Source: Halorubrum xinjiangense
Lineage (GTDB): Archaea; Halobacteriota; Halobacteria; Halobacteriales; Haloferacaceae
Length of the DNA: 64,000 nt
NCBI RefSeq assembly: GCF_900102375.1
Contig: NZ_FNBO01000010.1
Span: 62,001 to 126,000, forward strand
Direction: 5' to 3'
The notes below the pieces were generated by a model that worked only from the letters and a program-made list of their open reading frames with translations, was not told the origin of the DNA and ran no database searches. Every line of letters starts with the position of its first letter. The first letter of the stretch is position 1. The position numbers and the translations under genes were made by a program. Shown piece by piece: positions 24,115 through 35,529 of the stretch.

Positions 24115-27100
24115 TCACATGAAGTCGGCGATGCCCGACTGCTTGTTCGTGTCGTCCTCGAAGATCGATTCGAGGGACTGTTCTAACACTTTCAGCCGCT
24201 GTTTCGTGTAGGGACGGCAGCCGAACCGGTCGGCCACCTCGATGGCGGTGTCGACGTACTTGCTCACCGACCCCTCGTGGACCGTGAGGTTCACGCGGCC
24301 GCCGCACTCGCGGCACTCGCCCGAAAGCGGCATCCGGCGGTACTTCTCACCGCAGTCGAGACAGCGCGTCTCCTGCCGCGAGAACGCCCGGAGGTTCCCG
24401 ATGATGTCCGGCAGGAAGTGGTACTCGATGACCCGCTCGGCCACGTCCGTCTCGTCGACCGCGCGCAGCTTCCGGGCCAGCTCCAGCTGTGCGTCCATCT
24501 TCTCCATCATGTCGCCGAGCGTCTTGTACGCCGAGAGATCCGGCCCCATCGCGATGTCCGTCGTGTCGTGGGTGTGGTCGAACCCGTGGTACTCGCCGTC
24601 GGTGCCGAGCGTGTCCTCGCCGATCTGGATCAGCTCCTCGACTTCCTCGGGATCGGCCAGCTCGCGCGACGCCTCGTACAGCTCCAGCGGGTACTCACGA
24701 ACGATGTCGACGTTGTGCGCCTCGTCGTCGATCTCCGAGGGGTCGATCCGCGAGGACATCACTAGTGGTGCGTCCATGCGCCCGCCACGCTGGTCCGGCA
24801 AGAACGTCTTCGAGAAGTTGAGAAGTCCGTCCATGAGGAGCATCACGCAATCCTCGTCGCCATCACATTGGGATACTGACAAATCGTTCGCCGCGAGCGT
24901 GTGCGTCTCGGCAACGGTGAGATTGTACGTGTACTCGACGTCGCTTTCGAGGAACGAAACCGACGTAACCTCGTCAGTTTTGATTCTCCCGTCCGTCGCC
25001 GTGCTGGTGGCGGCATCCATCGGCACGTTCTGCTGCGAAGGACTCAACGGAACGGTATCACCGACCTCCAGTTCGTTCGCGGCGATCTTTTGAATTCCCC
25101 CGTCGACGACTCGCAGCATCGTGTGGTCGGGCGTCACGCGAATCGAACGCCCACGACGTGTCTCGATCCGTACGAGATGATCCTGACTCGGGTGTTTCGA
25201 GACGGCAGTCACCGACTGTGTCGACCTGTTTCCGCGTTCGTCGATCGATGGGACTTCGATCGCGCCGTCGAGTTCTTCAACGAGCGTTCCGAAGTCGTCG
25301 GTCCGCGGATCGTCCAGCCGGTCCTCCACGAACGTCTCGATCGTTTTGCGGTGCCACCCCGCGTCGTCTTGATACTCAATCTCGGTCTCCGGATGGAAGC
25401 AGTTCCTTCGCTTCGCGGCGTGAAAGTACGGATGCGCGTATCCGACCGCGGCCGAGGTGAATCCTACCACTCTCCCGACAGTCGCGGCGCTCGTGTGCGG
25501 CGCCATCCCGAAGACGAGCTCGCCGACGAGGTCGTCGCGCTCGTTGACCTCGTAGAAGCGGTCGAGCCCGTAGAACTGTTCGAGCAGGTCGTCGACGAAG
25601 TCCGCGGTCTTGAGCATGTGCTCGGCCGCGCCGTCCGAGAGGACGATGTCCTGGACGCGGAGCTCGACCACCTGGTCGTCGTGGCGCAGCGGCTCGCCGT
25701 CGATGTCCGTCTCGTACCCGAGTTCGCGGAAGTGGTCGGCGGTGACGTCGAGCTCCTCGGGCCGGACCGCGGTGACCGGGAGGTCGGTCATGTCGTACCG
25801 GACCGTCCCGTCCTTGAACGACGTGACGCCGTTCTTCGCGCGGAGGACGCCCTTCTCGATCGGCTCGGGCGTCTTATTCCGCGAGGTGAGCCCCTGAACC
25901 CCTTTGAGGATCTCGAAGGCGGACTCGCGCTCGCCGACGGTCTCCAGCGCGGAGCGGTAGGCGTCGTTGACGTCGACCTCCTGATACGTCGCGGCCGTCA
26001 CCTCCCACTCGCAGTTCGGGCACTCGACGCGGCCGGCCTCGTCGGGCTCGCAGACCGTGCCGCAGTCGTTGCACTCGTAGTGGGGTTCCGTGTGCGTCTC
26101 GCAGTCGGGACAGAGCGCGGCGTAAGTGTGCTCGCCGCAGTCGGGACAGACGCGGTCGGACACCTGGAGTTCGTGCCGTCCCCGATGACCGGTGTCGTCC
26201 ATCTCGTTCGCGGCCTCGGCGACGTCGCGCTGGGGGCCGCCCGCCTCGTTGATCGGGAAGAGGGTGTGGACCGCCGGCGAGAGGTCTCGGCTCTCCGACT
26301 TCTCCGGGCGGCCCATCCGGTTACCGATGCGAGTCGGTGCCCGCTCGCGCACCTCGAACGGGGCAACCTCGTTGACGGCGCGGATCGCGTTCTCGCCGTC
26401 GGCGTAGCCGCGGGCCGGTGTCGAGAGGTCCGCTTCGCTCCACTCCTTCCGGAGCCCGTCGTCGATCCCGAGCGACCGCGCGAGCGGGCGCCACGTCGGG
26501 ATCCGGAGCGCGTCCGGGGTCGCCGCGTGCTCGACCAGCAGCGACTCCAGCGCGTCCCGGACCGCGTCAGTGCGCTCGATGGCGAGGACGCCCTCGACGA
26601 CCTCGCCCGCGGCGACCGCGTCGGCGAGCGCCTCGAACGCGTCGACCGACACGTCGTGCCAGAGGTAGGTGTACTCGGGGTGGAGCGGGCAGTCGTACTC
26701 GCGCGCCCAGTCGAGCGCCCGATCGACCGTCGGGTGTTCGAGGTCGACGTGCGGGTCGTCGCGCAGCGCGCGGACGTCGGCGCCGGCCGCCTCGAACTCC
26801 TGAACCCACCACTCGGGGGCGTACGACGCTGGCGCGAGCGGGTGGTTGTTCTCGACGAACTCCCCGTAGTTGACGAGGTACTCGCCGAGGTCCAGCACCT
26901 TCTCGATCCCGTTGCGGACCGCCTTCGCCTCCTCGGGGTCGTCGATCCGCCGGACCTCGCCGTTCGCGAGCCGCACCGTCGGCCCCTCGATGGAGTCGAC
27001 GGGGACGACGCCGTGCGCCTTCCCCGGCCGCTCGGTCTTGATCTGCGTCCCGGCCGCGAGGAAGTCGTCGACGATGTGCATCGTCGCGGGGTGGACGCCG

Positions 27101-28200
27101 CCGGTCGCGAACCCGTGGTTGCGCGCGCGACCGTAGCGGAGCCGGAACCCGCCCGCCTCGCTCGGGTGCGTGAACACGGGCCGCCCCGCGATGAGGTCCC
27201 GGAGGAACTTCTGGGAGGGCTCGGCGCGGGGCGGGCCATCCGCCTCGTCGGCCGCCGGTTCGGGCTCCGCCGCATCCGGGTCGGCGTCCTCGTCCGCGTC
27301 GTCGCCGCCGTCCGCGTCGCCCTCGGCTTCCGCGGCGTCGCCGTCGCCCGCTCCGTCTTTCCCGATCGTCCCGTCGATTAGGTCCTGAAGCCACGGCCAG
27401 TCGACCTCGTCGAGGTCGCGGGTGTACCGCTGGATCTTCGGCGCCTTCAGCGCGATCCCCTCGGCGGCGACGAGGCACATCCCGCCGCGCGCGGAGTTGG
27501 TGTCGACGCGTTCGAGGTCGCGGAACCCCGACACCTCCTCGTCGCTCGTCGCCTCCCCGTCGAGCATCACGGGGATGTGCTTGGCGATGAACTTCGACTC
27601 CTTGTCCTTCGGCGTGTACTGGAGCCCGGTTTCCTTGTCGTATAAGGCGATCTCCTCGGCGTAGCGCTCGACCTCTACGTCGCGGGGCTTGTACTCGTCG
27701 ACGTCGAGCAGCGACCGAGCGTAGTCGGCGACGAGCACCGACAGCGCCTGCGCGGTCCCGCCCGCCGAGCGGATCGGGCCGGCGTAGTAGACGTTGACGA
27801 ACTCGGTGCCGTCGTCGTTTTGCAACAGCTCCACGCGGTCGATCCCCTCGATCGGCGCGGCGACGACGCCCTCGGTGAGCAGCGCGACGGCGGTCCGGAC
27901 GGCGCCCTCGATTTTCCCCTCGCGGGAGTCGTAGTCGCCGACGTTGCCGTCGACGAAGTCGGTCACCAGCTCCAGGGCCGCCTCCTCGCGGGACATCTCC
28001 CCTTCCAGGTCGCGGACGCGCTCCGCGACGCCGTCGATCCCGAGGATGTTCTCGACGCGGTCGGCCATGTCGCGGGCGACCGGGATCTCGATCTCCGGCT
28101 CCGGGTCACGCCCCTGCTCTTTGGCCGTCTCCGCGACGTCCCACGCCTCGTCGAGGCGCTCCTCGATCCGCGCGAAGTAGCGCTCGTCGTCCGGTCTCAT
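24115..28200 (-). CDS. polC: DNA polymerase II (PolD) large subunit DP2, with intein
   Basis: 1361 residues including the intein; about 1183 after splicing, near the usual DP2 length. N-terminal YYAGPIRSAGGTAQ and AAKRRN...DGDED blocks are DP2 hallmarks; the two Asp of DGDED correspond to the catalytic Asp pair in Pyrococcus DP2. A haloarchaeal acidic insertion lies near residues 325-365. Several CxxC pairs (residues about 665-720 and near the end) bind zinc. It is the catalytic half of the replicative PolD; the small subunit is not here. The ATG at 28200 (MRPDDERYF) is chosen; the open frame upstream overlaps the next gene. Confidence 0.96.
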   Translation of the reverse strand: MRPDDERYFARIEERLDEAWDVAETAKEQGRDPEPEIEIPVARDMADRVENILGIDGVAERVRDLEGEMSREEAALELVTDFVDGNVGDYDSREGKIEGAVRTAVALLTEGVVAAPIEGIDRVELLQNDDGTEFVNVYYAGPIRSAGGTAQALSVLVADYARSLLDVDEYKPRDVEVERYAEEIALYDKETGLQYTPKDKESKFIAKHIPVMLDGEATSDEEVSGFRDLERVDTNSARGGMCLVAAEGIALKAPKIQRYTRDLDEVDWPWLQDLIDGTIGKDGAGDGDAAEAEGDADGGDDADEDADPDAAEPEPAADEADGPPRAEPSQKFLRDLIAGRPVFTHPSEAGGFRLRYGRARNHGFATGGVHPATMHIVDDFLAAGTQIKTERPGKAHGVVPVDSIEGPTVRLANGEVRRIDDPEEAKAVRNGIEKVLDLGEYLVNYGEFVENNHPLAPASYAPEWWVQEFEAAGADVRALRDDPHVDLEHPTVDRALDWAREYDCPLHPEYTYLWHDVSVDAFEALADAVAAGEVVEGVLAIERTDAVRDALESLLVEHAATPDALRIPTWRPLARSLGIDDGLRKEWSEADLSTPARGYADGENAIRAVNEVAPFEVRERAPTRIGNRMGRPEKSESRDLSPAVHTLFPINEAGGPQRDVAEAANEMDDTGHRGRHELQVSDRVCPDCGEHTYAALCPDCETHTEPHYECNDCGTVCEPDEAGRVECPNCEWEVTAATYQEVDVNDAYRSALETVGERESAFEILKGVQGLTSRNKTPEPIEKGVLRAKNGVTSFKDGTVRYDMTDLPVTAVRPEELDVTADHFRELGYETDIDGEPLRHDDQVVELRVQDIVLSDGAAEHMLKTADFVDDLLEQFYGLDRFYEVNERDDLVGELVFGMAPHTSAATVGRVVGFTSAAVGYAHPYFHAAKRRNCFHPETEIEYQDDAGWHRKTIETFVEDRLDDPRTDDFGTLVEELDGAIEVPSIDERGNRSTQSVTAVSKHPSQDHLVRIETRRGRSIRVTPDHTMLRVVDGGIQKIAANELEVGDTVPLSPSQQNVPMDAATSTATDGRIKTDEVTSVSFLESDVEYTYNLTVAETHTLAANDLSVSQCDGDEDCVMLLMDGLLNFSKTFLPDQRGGRMDAPLVMSSRIDPSEIDDEAHNVDIVREYPLELYEASRELADPEEVEELIQIGEDTLGTDGEYHGFDHTHDTTDIAMGPDLSAYKTLGDMMEKMDAQLELARKLRAVDETDVAERVIEYHFLPDIIGNLRAFSRQETRCLDCGEKYRRMPLSGECRECGGRVNLTVHEGSVSKYVDTAIEVADRFGCRPYTKQRLKVLEQSLESIFEDDTNKQSGIADFM
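24868..25401 (-). other. mini-intein in PolD DP2 (178 residues)
   Basis: The intein runs from Cys (CFHPETEIE, residue 934) to Gln, just before the Cys of CDGDED. Block B is seen in IRVTPDHTML and block F in YTYNLTVAETHTL; the C-terminal residue is Gln rather than the common Asn. No LAGLIDADG endonuclease domain is present. G+C is lower than in the exteins. It interrupts the catalytic centre, so the polymerase should be inactive until it splices. This is the known PolII intein site in haloarchaea. Confidence 0.92.
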
Positions 28201-28240
28201 CGGGCCTCGGTCGGGGGGATCGCGCGGCGCGTTCGTCGGC

Positions 28241-28660
28241 TCACAGCCACAGGTCGAGATCGGTGGCCTCGTCGTGCGAGCGCTCCAGCGGCTCGGCGAA
28301 CGCGCGCAGGTGACACTCGCCGGCCCAGACGGTCGCCGAGTCGAGGTGACCCGCGAGCGCCTGCCCGCTCGGCCGCGAGAGCACCGCGTGGGTGTGCGCG
28401 AACACGTCACCCTCCAACAGCGAGACGTTCCCCACGCAGGCGGCCACCTCCAGCGGCTCGTCGAACGTCACCGAGCGGTACTCGGTCTCCTCCTGGTCGT
28501 AGAACCAGACGTCCGCGTCCTGGACCGCGCCGAGCGCCGTGAACCAGCCGGCCTCGACGTCCTCCTCGCGGGCGAGGGACTCGATCTCCTCGCGCCAGTC
28601 GGCGCCCGTCTCGAACCGCGCGACGTACTCCGCCGTGGGTTCGACCTCGCGATGGTACAT
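28241..28660 (-). CDS. PPC/DUF296 domain protein
   Basis: 139 residues. The whole protein fits one PPC/DUF296 domain: FETGADWREEIESLAREEDVEAGWFTALGAV (in pieces across residues 13-45), then HTHAVLSRPSGQALAGHL with the metal-binding His pair. Plant relatives carry it on AT-hook proteins; single-domain archaeal ones form trimers of unclear role. It ends 40 bases before polC on the same strand. The frame is open upstream, but the ATG at 28660 fits the domain start. Confidence 0.8.
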   Translation of the reverse strand: MYHREVEPTAEYVARFETGADWREEIESLAREEDVEAGWFTALGAVQDADVWFYDQEETEYRSVTFDEPLEVAACVGNVSLLEGDVFAHTHAVLSRPSGQALAGHLDSATVWAGECHLRAFAEPLERSHDEATDLDLWL

Positions 28661-28732
28661 AGCAACTCCCCACGGCTGCCGGGGAGAAAAAGGCTTCAGT
28701 CGGGCCGAGTGAACCCCATAGAGTAGATTCGA

Positions 28733-28744
28733 TATAGCGCTATA
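28733..28744 (-). promoter_or_regulatory. perfect TATAGCGCTATA palindrome upstream of PPC gene
   Basis: The 12-base palindrome stands in an AT-rich patch, AAATTGTATAGCGC on the minus strand, about 73 bases before the PPC gene start. A closely similar stretch, AAATTCTATATCGCGC, stands before the gene at 29353. Both may be a TATA element merged with an operator for the same factor. Confidence 0.4.
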
Positions 28745-28893
28745 CAATTTAATTGGCATCGAGAGGGGAACCCGGAAGAAACGACAGAGGAGCCGAAAAC
28801 ATGCGTTTTAGCCGCTAAACTTCCAGCTACCGACAAACAACGATGTGACTCACGAAACGGAAAGCGAGAAGGAACGTCGCGGGTCGAACCGGC

Positions 28894-29274
28894 TCAGAAC
28901 GGGGCCTGCGGGCCTTCGTCGTCGCCGCCGTCGTCGGTCGTCTCGCCCGGGAAGGAGGGGGACATCCCGCCGCCGCTGCTGGTGCCGCCGAGGTCGCCGT
29001 CGGCGCCGGCGGCTGCGCCGGTGTCGGCGTGGACCGTCTCGATCTCGGGGATCTCCTTGACCATCCGGGACTTGATCGCCTGGATCGTCATCGGGGAGAT
29101 ACCGCAGCCGGAACAGGCGCCGCCGAGCTGGACCGTCACCTCGCCCTTCTCGCGGTCGAGGTGGGCGATGGCAGCGCTGCCGCCGTGCATCTGGATCTGC
29201 GGGAAGTTGCGGCGCAGGAAGTTCGTGATCCGCTCGCGGAGTTCGTTGTCCGCGTCAGCCGTGTCCGTGCTCAT
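28894..29274 (-). CDS. NifU C-terminal domain iron-sulfur scaffold protein
   Basis: 126 residues. NifU-type domain at about 10-90 with MHGGSAAIAHLD and the cluster-binding CSGCG (Cys54, Cys57). It holds a transient 4Fe-4S cluster for delivery to target proteins. After residue 90 comes a disordered Gly/Asp-rich tail ending PQAPF that other NifU-like proteins lack; it may be a haloarchaeal addition. Single gene. Confidence 0.92.
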   Translation of the reverse strand: MSTDTADADNELRERITNFLRRNFPQIQMHGGSAAIAHLDREKGEVTVQLGGACSGCGISPMTIQAIKSRMVKEIPEIETVHADTGAAAGADGDLGGTSSGGGMSPSFPGETTDDGGDDEGPQAPF

Positions 29275-29352
29275 GCCCGCGAGTTGGCGGGCGGCGGGCT
29301 TATGCCTTTGGTTCGGCCGGATCCGTGGGCTGCGGGCCTCCGGTCGGTCCGC

Positions 29353-29682
29353 TCACTCCGGCCGGTCGACGCCGAGCGTCCGGTACAGCTCGGACTCGAT
29401 CCGCTCGACGTACTCTTCAAGCGTCTCCTCGAACGTCTCGTCGTCGACCGCGACGGCACCGCGGATGCGCTCGCGCGGGTTCTCCGGGAGTTCGACGCGG
29501 AACTCGCCGTCCTCGTAGAACGGCTCCGACTCGTTGAGCACGGTCTGGTCGATCCCGTGGATCAGCTCCGAGTCGTACCGGTCGTTCATCTGCTCGAACG
29601 CGTTCTTGTACGCCCGCTGGAGCTCGTTGAAGTAGTGCGCGTACTTGTCCTCGAACTTCTCCGGGTCGAACTCGTCGGCCAT
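29353..29682 (-). CDS. conserved haloarchaeal helical protein (DUF5783-like)
   Basis: 109 residues, soluble, rich in Glu, Asp and aromatic residues (KYAHYFNELQRAYKNAFE, then ETFEETLEEYVERIESELY). It probably forms a helical bundle. I recognise it as a conserved haloarchaeal family of unknown function, DUF5783 with moderate certainty. The ATG at 29682 is chosen although the frame continues upstream into AT-rich promoter DNA. Confidence 0.65.
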   Translation of the reverse strand: MADEFDPEKFEDKYAHYFNELQRAYKNAFEQMNDRYDSELIHGIDQTVLNESEPFYEDGEFRVELPENPRERIRGAVAVDDETFEETLEEYVERIESELYRTLGVDRPE

Positions 29683-29800
29683 GTCGCGAGCGTGGGTCCG
29701 GCGGGAAAAAAGCCGGTCGATCGCCGCCGAGACGCCGGATCGGACGGAGAGACCGAGCGTGTGGTCCGACGAGCGATCCGAACGCAGCAGGCAGTATAAA

Positions 29801-29818
29801 CTATATGGCGCGATATAG
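29801..29818 (-). promoter_or_regulatory. CTATAT-N6-ATATAG inverted repeat
   Basis: An imperfect palindrome about 119 bases before the start of the 29353-29682 gene, matching the upstream motif at 28733 in its AAATT-N-TATA-N-CGC core. The 303-base gap between this gene and katG has nothing else recognisable beyond a TCAAAAAAAAGG tract near the katG end. Confidence 0.4.
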
Positions 29819-29985
29819 AATTTGTTTCCCGCGACGATAGCCGGCAGACCGGCCTCACGCCGCGAGCCGGGCGCTCGGCGGAGATTCGGAGGAATCCGCG
29901 GACGGCCGGCGACAGACGAGCGGCGACGGCGGGCTAGGGAGTCGGCTCGGAGCAACTCAAAAAAAAGGCGACCGCGACGGGGAGC

Positions 29986-32157
<2,172 letters not shown>

Positions 32158-32353
32158 CTAAGTCGGAGAGAGAAAAATCGTTATACTGGAGGGTTTCTAT
32201 CGAAATAATGAAGTTCTATTTGCGGATCCGAGAAGTCGGCTCGAGAAACCCGGAAGCCGCTTCTCAGAGCCTCCGGAGGTAGACGGCCGGAGACGAAGGA
32301 GCGAAAAAATCGGTGAAAGGACAGGTTTGTGATCGCCCGCGGCGGGCGGACCG

Positions 32354-33781
32354 TCAGCGGTTCAGCGTGTGGATCGCCTGTCCGCGGGCGTTCTCGGCGG
32401 CCTCCATCACGGCCTCCGCGAGCGTCGGATGGGTGTGGACGGTGGCGGCGACGTCCTCGAGCGTCGCGCCCATCTCTATCGCGAGCGCGACCTCGGCGAT
32501 CAGCTCCGACGCCTCGGGACCGACGATCTGTCCGCCGAGGACGAACCCGGTCTCCTCGTCGGCGACGATCCGGACGAACCCCTCGGTGTGGCCGGTGGTC
32601 ATCGCCCGCCCGGAGGCGTTGAAGGGCATCTCGCCGACCGCGGGCTCGAAGCCGGCGTCCGCGGCCTCCGCCTCGGTCATCCCGACCGTCCCGATCTCGG
32701 GGTCGGTGAAGACGGCCGCGGGGATCGCCTGCTGGTCCATTGCGGCGGGTTCGCCCGCGATCACCTCGGCGGCGACGATCCCCTCCTTCGAGGCCGCGTG
32801 CGCGAGCATCGGGTCGCCGGCGACGTCGCCGACGGCGTGGACGTGCTCGACCGACGTGCGGGTGCGGTCGTCCGTCTCGACGAAGCCGCGGTCGTCCGTC
32901 TCGATCCCGGCCTCGGCGAGGTTGAGCTCCTCGGAGACGGGTTGGCGGCCGACGGCGACGAGGATCTTGTCGACGCCGTACGTCGACTCCTCGCCCTCCT
33001 CGGTCTCGGTGTGGAGGAGGTAGCCGCCGTCGGGCGCCTCCGACCACTCGCTGGCGCCCTCGCCGAAGCCGAACTCGACGCCCAGCTCCTCGGCGCGCGT
33101 GCGGACGATCCGCTTTACATCGTCCTCGTAGGGGTCGAGGATGTCGTCGAGCATCTCGACGACCGTCACGTCCGCGCCGAGCTTGGCGTACGTCGTCGCC
33201 AGCTCCATCCCGATGTAGCCGCCGCCGACGATCCCGAGCCGGTCCGGGACGGTGTCGGCGTCGAGCGCGTCCGCGGAGCTCCAGACGTGGTCCTCCGCGA
33301 ACTCGAAGCCGGGGATCTGGATCGGCCGCGAACCGGTCGCAACGATCGCGTGTTCGAACGAGAGCGTCTCCGAGCCCTGCCCGTCGCCGCCGTGCGCGAC
33401 CCGGACGGTGTCCTCGCCGACGAACGAGGCGGCCCCCTCGATCAGGTTCACGCCGTTCGCCTTACAGAGCTTCTCGACGCCGCCCGTCAACTGATCGACC
33501 ACGCCGTCTTTCCACTCGATCATCTTCCCCATGTCGACGGCGGGGTCCGCGTGGACGCCCATGAACTCCGCGTTGCCCGCCTCGTGGGCGAGCCCGCTGC
33601 CCGTGATCAGCGCCTTCGAGGGGATACACCCGCGGTTGAGACAGGCGCCGCCGTAGGCGTCCTTCTCGACTAAAGTCGTGTCGAGCCCTTCCTGTGCGGC
33701 GCGGATGGCGGCGACGTAGCCGCCCGGTCCGGCGCCGATGACCAGTACCTCCGTTCCCGTTGTGACGTCTCCGACGACCAT
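32354..33781 (-). CDS. lpdA: dihydrolipoyl dehydrogenase (E3)
   Basis: 475 residues. FAD motif GAGPGGYVAA (16-25), redox disulfide CLNRGCIPSK (Cys47, Cys52), NAD domain GGGYIGMELA near 180 and the C-terminal HTHPTLAEA with the catalytic His. It reoxidises the lipoyl arms of E2. It is the last gene of the operon and its ATG shares one base with the E2 stop (TAATG). Confidence 0.96.
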   Translation of the reverse strand: MVVGDVTTGTEVLVIGAGPGGYVAAIRAAQEGLDTTLVEKDAYGGACLNRGCIPSKALITGSGLAHEAGNAEFMGVHADPAVDMGKMIEWKDGVVDQLTGGVEKLCKANGVNLIEGAASFVGEDTVRVAHGGDGQGSETLSFEHAIVATGSRPIQIPGFEFAEDHVWSSADALDADTVPDRLGIVGGGYIGMELATTYAKLGADVTVVEMLDDILDPYEDDVKRIVRTRAEELGVEFGFGEGASEWSEAPDGGYLLHTETEEGEESTYGVDKILVAVGRQPVSEELNLAEAGIETDDRGFVETDDRTRTSVEHVHAVGDVAGDPMLAHAASKEGIVAAEVIAGEPAAMDQQAIPAAVFTDPEIGTVGMTEAEAADAGFEPAVGEMPFNASGRAMTTGHTEGFVRIVADEETGFVLGGQIVGPEASELIAEVALAIEMGATLEDVAATVHTHPTLAEAVMEAAENARGQAIHTLNR

Positions 33782-35442
33782 TATTCGTTGAGTAGCAGCA
33801 GGGGGTTTTCTAAGTGTTCCATGACGGTGTTCGCGAACTCGGCCGCGATCGCGCCGTCGACCACCCGGTGGTCGATCGACAGCGAGAGCGGCAGCGTCGG
33901 CACTGGGACGACCGCGCTCTCGCCGTCGGCCCCCTCGCGGACGACGGGGCGCTCCTCGATGGCGCCGAGCCCGAGGATCGCGGTCTCGGGGTAGTTGATG
34001 ATCGGCGTGGCGTACTCGCCGCCGATGGCGCCGAAGTTGGTGATAGAGAAGGTCCCGCCCTTCATCTCAGCCGGTTTGAGCTTGCGCTCGCGGGCGCGGG
34101 CGGCGAGGTCGTTCACCTCGTCGGCCAGCTCGAAGAGCCCCTTCTCGTCGACGTCCTCGACGACGGGGACCATGAGGCCGGCGTCGGTCGCGACCGCGAT
34201 ACCGAGGTTGTAGTTGCCCTTCAAGACGATCTCCTCGTCGTCCTCGCGGAGCTCGCTGTTCAGGTAGGGGTACTCCTTCAGCCCGGCGACGATCGCCTTC
34301 ATCACGAACGGCATGTAGGTGAGCTTCACCCCCTCGGCCTCCGCCGTCGGCTTCAGCGTCTCGCGGGCCTCCACGAGCGCGTCGACCTCGGCGGTGTCGT
34401 GGTGGGTGACGTGCGGCGCCGTGAACTTCGACCGCTCCATCTGCTTCCCGATGGTCCGCCTGACGCCGCGGTAGGGAACGGTCTCGTCGCCGTCGGCGGG
34501 GTCAGCCGACGCGGTCGCCGAGGCGGCGTCGGTCGCAGCCGGCTCAGCGCCCGTGTCGACGTCGACCGGTTCCGGCTCGGGCGTCGACTCGGCCGCCGAC
34601 TCCAGCGCGTCCGCGTACGCCTCCACCGCCTCGGCCGTGACGAACGCCTCGCCGTCGCGGGTCTCGTCGGTCGGCACGTCGTCGAGGTCGACGCCGCGCT
34701 CGCGAGCGACCTTCCGCGTCGCGGGCGTCGCGAGCGTCGTCTCGCGACCCGCGGGCTCGGGACCGCCGGCGGGGGTCGCCGACGCCGCGTCCGCGGAGCC
34801 GTCGGCGCCGCGCTTGCTGACCGCGGACTTCCGCTCACCCGAACCGGCGTCGGTCGGCGTCGGCGCGGGGCGCGGTTCGGGGCCGTCGCCCGCGTCGCCC
34901 GAGCCGGCGGACCCGGCGTCGCCCTCGGCGTGGGCTCGGACGTCGGCCTCGCTGACGCGGCCGCCGGGGCCGCTCCCGTCGACCGCCGCGACGTCGACGC
35001 CGAGCTCGCGCGCGATCCGGCGGGCCGACGGCGGCGCGAAGGTGCGTCCGTCGGGGGTCTCCGGCTCGGCAGACTCGGCGTCGGCCGCGTCGTCGGCCGC
35101 GTCCGGTTGCGGCTCGGACTCGTCGGTCGCGGCCGAGTCGGGTTCCGATTCGGCGTCGGTTTCCGCGTCGTCTCCCGCGGCCGCCCCGGCCTCGCCGTCC
35201 TCGTCGACGCGGAACGAGATGATCACGTCGCCGACGGGGACCATCTCTCCCTCCTCGACGAACAGCTCCTCGACGGTCCCGTCGTAGCTCGACGGCACCT
35301 CGACGAGCGCCTTGTCGGTCTCGACCTCGGCGACGGGTTGGTCCTCCTCGACGCGGTCGCCGGGCGCGACCAGCCACGAGACCAGTTCCCCCTCCGCGAC
35401 GCCCTCCCCGACGTCGGGCAGTTTGAACTCCTTGACTGTCAT
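33781..35442 (-). CDS. 2-oxoacid dehydrogenase E2 (dihydrolipoamide acyltransferase) with two subunit-binding domains
   Basis: 553 residues. One lipoyl domain (1-78; lipoyl Lys44 in ETDKALVE), then Ala/Asp-rich linkers around two peripheral subunit-binding domains (PPSARRIARELGVD near 145, TPATRKVARERGVD near 240), then the catalytic core with SIDHRVVDG (His525, Asp529). A second binding domain is unusual, since most E2 chains have one. The E2 core transfers the acyl group to CoA. Genes for E1 lie upstream and E3 downstream. Confidence 0.93.
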   Translation of the reverse strand: MTVKEFKLPDVGEGVAEGELVSWLVAPGDRVEEDQPVAEVETDKALVEVPSSYDGTVEELFVEEGEMVPVGDVIISFRVDEDGEAGAAAGDDAETDAESEPDSAATDESEPQPDAADDAADAESAEPETPDGRTFAPPSARRIARELGVDVAAVDGSGPGGRVSEADVRAHAEGDAGSAGSGDAGDGPEPRPAPTPTDAGSGERKSAVSKRGADGSADAASATPAGGPEPAGRETTLATPATRKVARERGVDLDDVPTDETRDGEAFVTAEAVEAYADALESAAESTPEPEPVDVDTGAEPAATDAASATASADPADGDETVPYRGVRRTIGKQMERSKFTAPHVTHHDTAEVDALVEARETLKPTAEAEGVKLTYMPFVMKAIVAGLKEYPYLNSELREDDEEIVLKGNYNLGIAVATDAGLMVPVVEDVDEKGLFELADEVNDLAARARERKLKPAEMKGGTFSITNFGAIGGEYATPIINYPETAILGLGAIEERPVVREGADGESAVVPVPTLPLSLSIDHRVVDGAIAAEFANTVMEHLENPLLLLNE

Positions 35443-35507
35443 CGATCGGCCCCCTCGACGGCCGCGCGTCGACGCTCGCCGAACGCGCGTCGGTCCTCGT
35501 CGGTCAT
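35439..35507 (-). CDS. possible 22-residue ORF coupled to E2 start
   Basis: Starting ATG 35507, the frame gives a very basic, charged 22-residue peptide (MTDEDRRAFGERRRAAV...) whose TGA overlaps the E2 ATG (ATGA). It begins 23 bases after the E1beta stop. It may aid re-initiation at E2 or be meaningless; no homolog can be recognised at this size. Confidence 0.3.
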   Translation of the reverse strand: MTDEDRRAFGERRRAAVEGADR

Positions 35508-35529
35508 GCGTGTATCTCCGGCGGCCATC

